Below are positions 57,266 to 64,000 of a DNA stretch of 64,000 nucleotides, in pieces. The stretch is taken from NCBI GenBank assembly GCA_033964015.1, contig CM066922.1, positions 25,538,961 through 25,602,960 of the forward strand. Direction: 5' to 3'. Made by a program: the position numbers and the translations under genes. Numbering within the stretch: position 1 is the stretch's first letter; each line of letters starts with the position of its first letter. The stretch is from Scolanthus callimorphus. Lineage: Eukaryota; Cnidaria; Anthozoa; Actiniaria; Edwardsiidae. Below the pieces are notes generated by a model. It was not told where the DNA came from, made no database searches, and saw only the letters and a list, made by a program, of their open reading frames with translations.

Positions 57266-58342
57266 ATTTTCTTGACCAAAAAATGGTCTTCGAATCGCTC
57301 TTGGCCTCTTTCTTCAAATTTATAGTCTGACCTCATTGGCGTTGGTATTGCGAAAAGTTATCTTGCATGTCTGGGTGGATTCTTCAACTCAAAAAATGGA
57401 GGGCCGCCATTTCGTTGCCATGGAAGCGTCAATTTAAACAAATCATGTAAACACATATAACGATCAATTGCATGTTTCTTGCAGAGTGGCTTGCCTTTCT
57501 GTGTATGTATAGCACGTGAGATACAGGCCATACCAGACCGAAGAGTCAACTAAAAACTGCTATTTAGCCACCTTAAAGTGCAAATTTTTAGTTTTTTTAT
57601 TAATAGCACGCAAAGGCAGTGGTTCAAAATACCTATTTTTTTGCAAAATATAGACAACGCTTAAAATGTACTAAGATACCTATTGTCTTGAAAGAACTCC
57701 CGTTGATTTGCGGTAAATGTGAAAGTAATCGCGCGCTAAAATTATCTGAAAAACAGAAAAAATGAAGAACTTTTTCTAAACTGTAATGAATTTCTTCCGA
57801 ATTGCATAAATTACAAAAATAACATTGTGAGTTTTAAATCTCCTGTGTTATAGCCTAAATCTACCTCATCGGTGCGAATGAAATCTCAGATGTATATATT
57901 TAAATAGTTTGAGCAAAAAACCTTGATTTTTTTAAAATGTAAACGAAGAAATTAGAAACAAACTTCGGTAGCAGTCACATTTGCTGTCGTTTGTTTAGAT
58001 ATGCAAATTTTATGAAGTGGGGGACAAAACTCAGGGGCACCCAACGAGACAATACCGTAAAACAGATCAGAAAGCCATTAATATGTAGATTTAGCCACTG
58101 GCTAAAAGCGGAGCTCCCGGTTAAATATTTTTATAGGGTGCGTTTACCTATCTTGTTGGGCCGTTGCTAGGGAAGAAAATTATAAGTCCTGCAAAACATT
58201 CATCATTTGACGTATCGCGACGTCACTTATTACAGAAAACATTCTTCTTGTTCTCCATTGCATACTTGCAAATTCAGATTTTTTTTGTTGGCATTTCAAA
58301 GAGCTCCATACCCACAGACTCACGGATGCTTTTCTCGACTGT

Positions 58343-59435
58343 ACCCAAGTTTGTTCGCCTACCGATGTTGCCTTCTCGAGATATAGACTTTTCTAGTTTT
58401 GAAGACGTCATCGAGGACGTCATGGCACGTGACCTTGGTAGTGCATTCCCTTTCCTCCAAATAACTTTACCCAAGTTTGGTCACCTAGCGATGTTGCCTT
58501 CTTGAGATATTCACTTTTCTAGTTTTGATGACGACATCGATGACGTCATGTAACGTGACCTCGGTGGTGCACCCCCCTGTCCTCCAAAATAACTTTACCC
58601 AAGTTTGGTCATCTAGCGATGTTGCCTTCTTGAGATATAGACTTTTCTAGTTTTGATGACGACATCGATGACGTCATGCCACGTGACCTTGGTGGTGCAC
58701 CCCCCTTGCCTTCAAAATTACTTTACCCAAGTTTGGTCACCTAGCGATGTTGCCTTCTCGAGATATAGACTTCTCTAGTTTTGATGACGTCATCGATGAT
58801 GTCATGTCACGTGACCTCGATGGTGCACCTCCCCTGTCCTCCAAAATAACTTTAACCAAGTTTGGTCACCTAGCGATGTTGCCTTCTTGAGATATCGACT
58901 TTTCTAGTTTTGATGACGACATCGATGACGTCATGCCACGTGACCTTGGTGGTGCACCCCCTTGCCTCCAAAATAACTTTACCCAAGTTTGGTCACCTAG
59001 TGATGTTGCCTTCTTGAGATATTGACTTTTCTAGTTTTGATGACGACATCGATGACGTCATGCCACGTGACCTTGGTGGTGCACCCCCCTTGCCTCCAAA
59101 ATAACTTTACCCAAGTTTGGTCACCTAGCGATGTTGCCTTCTCGAGATATTGACTTTTCTAGTTTTGATGACGTCATCGATGACGTCATGTCACGTGACC
59201 TTGGCGGTGCACCCCCCTTGCCTCCAAAATAACTTAACCCAAGTTTGGTCACCTAGCGATGTTGCCTTCTCGAGATATTGACTTTTCTAGTTTTGATGAC
59301 GTCATCGATGACGTCATGTCACGTGACCTTGGTAGTGCACCCCCCTTGCCTCCAAAATAACTTTACCCGAAGTTTGGTCACCTAGCGATGTTGCCTTCTT
59401 GAGATATTGATTTTTCTACTTTTGATGACGTCATT
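58343..59435. repeat. 128-bp satellite array A, nine units
   Basis: Unit starts (ACCCAAG) fall at 58343, 58469, 58597, 58725, 58854, 58981, 59109, 59237 and 59365, a period of 126-129. Each unit has CACCTAGCGATGTTGCCTTC, then a CRE block (best form TGACGTCATCGATGACGTCA) and CACGTGACC. It ends in (CGGA)n and CCATGACAGAATCG. A TTTAGCCACTGGCTAAAAGC block flanks it in direct orientation (58088, 59517). Confidence 0.93.
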
Positions 59436-59861
59436 CCGGACGAACGGACGGACGGACGCACAAACCGGAAGTCCATGACAGAATCGTTTGATTCAAACCC
59501 CGGTCGTAATATATAGATTTAGCCACTGGCTAAAAGCGGAGCTCCCGGTTACAATGACGTCATCGATGACGTCATACCACGTGAAAACACCATCTCACCC
59601 TCCTTACCAGGGTGTTCGGAAGCGTGGTTGCTAGGGAAATTTGAAACAGCTTAGAATTAGTGTTTTAAAGAAACACGAATTGATGCCCTAGGAGGCTTGG
59701 TTACCAGGAAGTGTAAAACAAATTTATATTTTATTTTCCACCAGAAAATAAAAAAAACAAGGAAGCAATGGAAGAGAAATACATCGTAACATTGTTTAAG
59801 AAGCGAAAAAGAAAGTTCAAACCCGAAAAAGAAAAAAAAATCGAAAAAGAAAAAAGAACGC

Positions 59862-59945
59862 ACGCAGGGTTTGAACTCAGTACCTTCTGTTTTCTAGCCC
59901 AAGACCTTACCAAACGGCCACGAAAGCTGAGATGATGTATCTTCA
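59862..59945 (-). repeat. tRNA-derived SINE head (Ser/Leu-like)
   Basis: On the minus strand, TGGCCGTTTGGTAAGG (A box, about 59921-59910) precedes GAGTTCAAACCC (B box, about 59878-59867). Arms do not fold into a good cloverleaf, so it is a SINE or tRNA relic, not a working tRNA. Confidence 0.6.
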
Positions 59946-60645
59946 GAAATTGTATATAAACCTTCACTCGAGAGACTGCAAGTTCGTAGGCTGAATAAAG
60001 CTACAATTTAGGCATTTTAGACTGTTTCTTCCTTCTTTAACGCCGTAGAAACAATAACGGTATGATTTCCTAGCATGGTATGATTTTCGTCTATACAGAG
60101 TTGCTAATTACTTTTCAAAATGGTATAATTTTTGTCAAAGTAGGCAACTTTTTCGATCGCCGAACGTTCGCCGAACGATATTTTCTCTTCACAAAAGCCA
60201 CAAAAAGTAAAGAACTCCAGAAAAACTGAAATACAATAGATACAACAATGATAGAAGATATATCTTTGATGCTAGTTTGGCCATAATTTTTGGTACTTCA
60301 GCGGAATTTCGGGCAGTTTCCAGTGGCGACATTTTACAAATCCCGCGCTATAGTTTGCACTTTAGACAACAAGTCACGGCAAAACGCTCCAACAAAACTA
60401 TGTTTTTCAATTCTTTTGACAATGAAAATGAACGTTTTTTTCTACATTGAACCAAAATAATGAAATAAACTTTAGGAAAATGAAGTTACTTTTGAAAAAT
60501 CATTCCTCCAGAATTAACATATGTTGGAAATAAAACCATCTTGTTGTTTGATTTTGAGAAAAGACTGCCGCCGAAGTCACGCAATCTTCGCTAGCAACGA
60601 AACGTAACTTAGCAACCAAACTTCCGAACACCCTTAAACAACTTA

Positions 60646-61480
60646 ACCCAAGTTTGGTTGTCTGAGAGTCATCCCTTCCCAAAATAATACCTTTTCTCGT
60701 TTGATGACGTCATTGATGACGTCATACCACGTGACTAGGCTGTTGAACCCCCCTTGCCACTTAGACAACTGCACCCAAGTTGTTGTCTGAGGTTCAACCC
60801 TTCCAAAGATATATACCATTTCTCGTTTGATGACGTCATCGATGACGTCATACCACGTGACTACGCCATCACACCCCCCTTGTCACTTAGACAACTTTAC
60901 CCAAGTTTGGTTGTCTGAGGTTCATCCCTTCCAAAGATATAGACCTTTCCTCATTTAATGACGTCATCGATGACGTCATACCACGTGACCAAGCAGTTGC
61001 ACCCCACTTGCCGCTTAGACAACTTTACCCAAGTTTGGTTGTCTGAGGTTCATGCCTTCCAAAGATATAGACCTTTACTCATTTGATAACGTCATCGATG
61101 ACGTCATACCACGTGATCACGCAGCTGCACCCCCTTTGTCACTTAGACAACTTTACCCAAGTTTGGTTGTCTGAGGTTCATCCCTTCCAAAGATATGGAC
61201 CTTTTCTCATTTGATGACGTCATCGATGACGTCATACCACGTGACCAAGCAGTTGCACCCCCCTTGCCGCTTAGACAACTTTACCCAAGTTTGGTTGTCT
61301 GAGGTTCATGCCTTCCAAAGATATAGACCTTTACTCATTTGATAACGTCATCGATGACGTCATACCACGTGATCACGCAGTTGCACCCCCCTTGCCACTT
61401 TGATAATTTGACCCAAGTTTGGTTGTCTGAGGTTCATCCCTTCCTTAGATATATACCCTTTCTCGTTAGCTGACGTTTGG
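60646..61480. repeat. 128-bp satellite array B, seven units
   Basis: Unit starts fall at 60646, 60773, 60899, 61027, 61155, 61283 and 61411. It shares the CRE palindrome and CCACGTGA with array A, but the rest differs (TTGTCTGAGGTTCATCCCTT). It also ends in (CGGA)n and CCATGACAGAATCG. Confidence 0.93.
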
Positions 61481-61835
61481 GTTGCCTGTGTTACGCCGGA
61501 CGAACGGACGGACGGACGGACGGACGCACAAACCGGAAGTCCATGACAGAATCGTTTGATGCATATACACTTTTGTTTTGTTCCTTTTTCTCCTGCATGT
61601 AGATAATCGGATTGTCTGCGCAAACGTTTCTGATTGGCTAAATCGTTCGCATTCACTCCGCTTAGGCCCGAAGCTGTGTCGCCAAAAGAAGTTCACAAAC
61701 CTGCAGAGAAGGTGGAAATCTCGAGAGTGAGCGTGTTTTGGTTGGAAAAGATTCACCCGGGCTAAGTTCTAATTCAAGCGATTTCTTAAGCGAGGGACAA
61801 AGCTGCCGTCGCCGCCATTTTGAAATCTCCCACAG

Positions 61836-62315
61836 AAACTAAAAAAGAACTCAGTTCGCACAGCCGAAAGCACCATAGTCATTCAGACCTAAATGGTTCT
61901 GTCACAGATTACTGTCAGGAATGTGCAGGGATAATTGTTATTCGAAAGCTTTCAGTTGAGAAAATCTCATTCAGCTTGAACAAACGTACACCAGTGCCTT
62001 GCTTTCCTGTTCGCGCGAAGGCGAAATGAGTGACAAATTTACAGAAAGCAAATCCATGAATAATATTCTCAAAGTGTAAATCCTTACGCTGTATCGGAAA
62101 ACGAAGGACACACCCGAAGAGAAGAAGGAAATTGAAATCTACTACATAAACTAAAAAAGAACTCATTTCCCTCAGCCGAAAGCACCATAGACATTCAAAA
62201 CTAAATGGTTCTATTACAGATTACTTACTATTGTATGTGCAGGGATAATTTTAATTCGAAAGATTTGAGCTGAGAAAAATTTTCATTCAAGTTTGAACAA
62301 ACTTACACCACTGCC
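61836..62315. repeat. Two-copy tandem duplication, about 313-bp spacing
   Basis: AACTAAAAAAGAACTCA … GCCGAAAGCACCATAG … TGTGCAGGGATAATT … GAACAAAC occurs at 61836-62002 and 62149-62315 with moderate divergence. Confidence 0.8.
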
Positions 62316-64000
62316 ACTGCCTACAGAGCGCACGCTAAGTCATGAATGAAATTCTCTAAAAAAACCTATGTTAAACTAAACATTTCTTAGAACAATTTTA
62401 CTTTACCTGTTTCTTCTCTTCCCTTTCTGAGATATAATAAGAATACAAACAATTTCGAAGTTAAATAGTTTTTCTGTGTAATAGGCTTGCGTTAGGCCAA
62501 GTTAAAAAAATACATGTTTATCGTCCCCGCCCGCATCGTTTTTTGGAGCCGCATCCTTTTTTATTTTATTTTTTATTTTCACAAATTGTCTCTAAAACGA
62601 AGTCAAACGTCACAAGTGGGTAGAAACTGCTTTTAAATGTGACTTTAATGAGCATGGAAATGCTTTATATGAACATAAATTGCCCTTAAGAATAGTTTAT
62701 GAAACAGTCGTAGTCATTTTGTACACAAAATACGGCATAAACCAAATAAAACAAGGCATAAACAAGGAGCAAAAAGAAATAATAAAAAAAAAAAAAGGGC
62801 CGCATGGACACTTTGTTGGAAAGCTCCGGACGATAAACATTTTTTTTTTACTTGGCCTTATCAATTTTAGCGGGTTCTTCGGACTTAGACAGCCATTTTC
62901 TGCACCAAAATCAGGGAGACCAGTGCAAAACATACAGAAAAGGCTCTGGGCTCACTTCATTTATTTCGGCATGCGGCAGGGGGTCTTTCTTGAAGGGAGG
63001 TCATTAGTAATGTAAATCAGCAGTTTATGGAAGGGGAACTCAGGTTGAGTCTTCTAGCGTCACGAAGTGACGGGCTGTTTTCTTGTTATGCTTTAAATTT
63101 TGGTGGGGACAATGCTTTCAGTAAACTTTGAAATTTTATATTTCCAAGAACTTATTTCCGATCTCAGTCAGAATGCCACATTTTGACATAAAAATCTATA
63201 GACCACAGTTGGCTCAGTTTGTTTCATTGCGGCATTGCTTATTTTGACAATAAATCTAAAAACCTGAAATACGCTAAAATTATCAAATTTTTGGGACACG
63301 AAAATGGCAAAGACGTTTTCAATAATAATATCGAAGAAGATGCATATATTGAAGAAAATACCATATAATTTATTTCATTTAGGATTGGAACTTCGATTTA
63401 TGGCAAATTTTGCGTTGTATGTTTTAACCACGAAGAAATAAGAAAAAAATATGTTTACACCAGGCGCTGAACGTGTGACGCTGGGACATGCAAATTTGCA
63501 TAAAAACAGAGATATTTATAATGATTTTTCGATCCTGAAAAACTTTTCTCACAAAAATTATTTTATCCAGGGAAAGTTGAGTATTAGGTGCATAGACTTG
63601 TGCTTAGAGAATGAGCTTACTGCAAACCGATGCTTTAAAAATTGATTTTAACTGCAAAAAATGGCGCATTGTCTAAGTGTACACCACCTCGCTGCTTCCA
63701 GTCAAATACGGTTACAATATTTCAAATAATTTACGGTTTGAAGTTTTTAATTAAGGGATGGTGGCCCAAAACTGTCACACAGCAAAGGGAAAAAAAGCTG
63801 AGTATGAAATACTGTAATAAACCCTCACGGATAAACAAAATTCACCGCATAACAGCATAATAAGGTAACACAGTTTTATTGCTATGAACGGCATCAGAGC
63901 ACAAGGAAACAATGAAGCAGACACGGGTGGATACAGGAGTGAAAGAAGTAGAAGTCCATCTTCATGTTTTAAATAATATAATAAATAAATTCTCAAGCTC
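62316..64000. other. No gene recognised
   Basis: AT-rich. The stefin third exon was searched for by eye here and not found. A short inverse match (CACCTCGCTGCTTCCAGTCA at 63684) mirrors 56698-56722. Confidence 0.4.

Noticed and set aside
59862..59945. Functional tRNA gene on the minus strand
   Set aside because: A and B boxes are visible, but acceptor and anticodon stems do not pair; better explained as a SINE head.
1..64000. CRISPR arrays, prokaryotic operons, phage or plasmid features
   Set aside because: Tandem repeats here lack unique regular spacers, genes are split by spliceosomal introns, and no bacterial gene was seen.

Overview
The window is intron-rich eukaryotic (animal) DNA, crowded with small DNA transposons. 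Metazoan genes with conserved splice sites, together with the style of repeats, suggest a cnidarian, most likely a stony coral or other anthozoan. That taxonomic call is inference. No window-wide ORFs, operons or prokaryotic signals are present; all genes were assembled by hand from exons, splice sites and phases.

Layout. (1) About 3.7-14.9 kb, minus strand: the 5' half of a pitrilysin-family mitochondrial presequence protease (PITRM1). It includes the zinc-binding HILEH exon; one exon appears broken by two single-base deletions. Its 7.3-kb intron holds satellites and a nested foldback structure with a decayed OTU-protease ORF. (2) 17.8-27.7 kb, plus strand: a complete nine-exon CEP57-family centrosomal gene (487 aa predicted). 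(3) 24,666-37,710: a tandem segmental duplication (about 6.6 and 6.4 kb). It copied the last three CEP57 exons together with the 3' part of a convergent C2H2 zinc-finger gene. The second CEP57 exon set differs almost only at silent sites, whereas the truncated zinc-finger copy has drifted at amino-acid level. (4) 37-49 kb, minus strand: two full paralogous zinc-finger genes (459 and 480 aa), each with a short ATG exon, a large exon and a conserved 5' UTR exon. (5) 49.3-56.5 kb, plus strand: a stefin (cystatin A/B) gene with exons 1 and 2 in the window, head-to-head with the second zinc-finger gene. (6) 58-61.5 kb: two related 128-bp satellite arrays built around a CRE palindrome.

Repeats occupy much of the rest: TIR elements with visible target duplications, several nested inside one another, a Penelope-like element with inverted arms, a LINE reverse-transcriptase fragment, tRNA-derived SINE pieces, a 1.25-kb palindrome and several minisatellites. 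The genes have unrelated jobs (mitochondrial peptide clearance, centrosome/microtubule organisation, transcription, cysteine-protease inhibition). The main interest is how duplication and mobile DNA have remodelled them.
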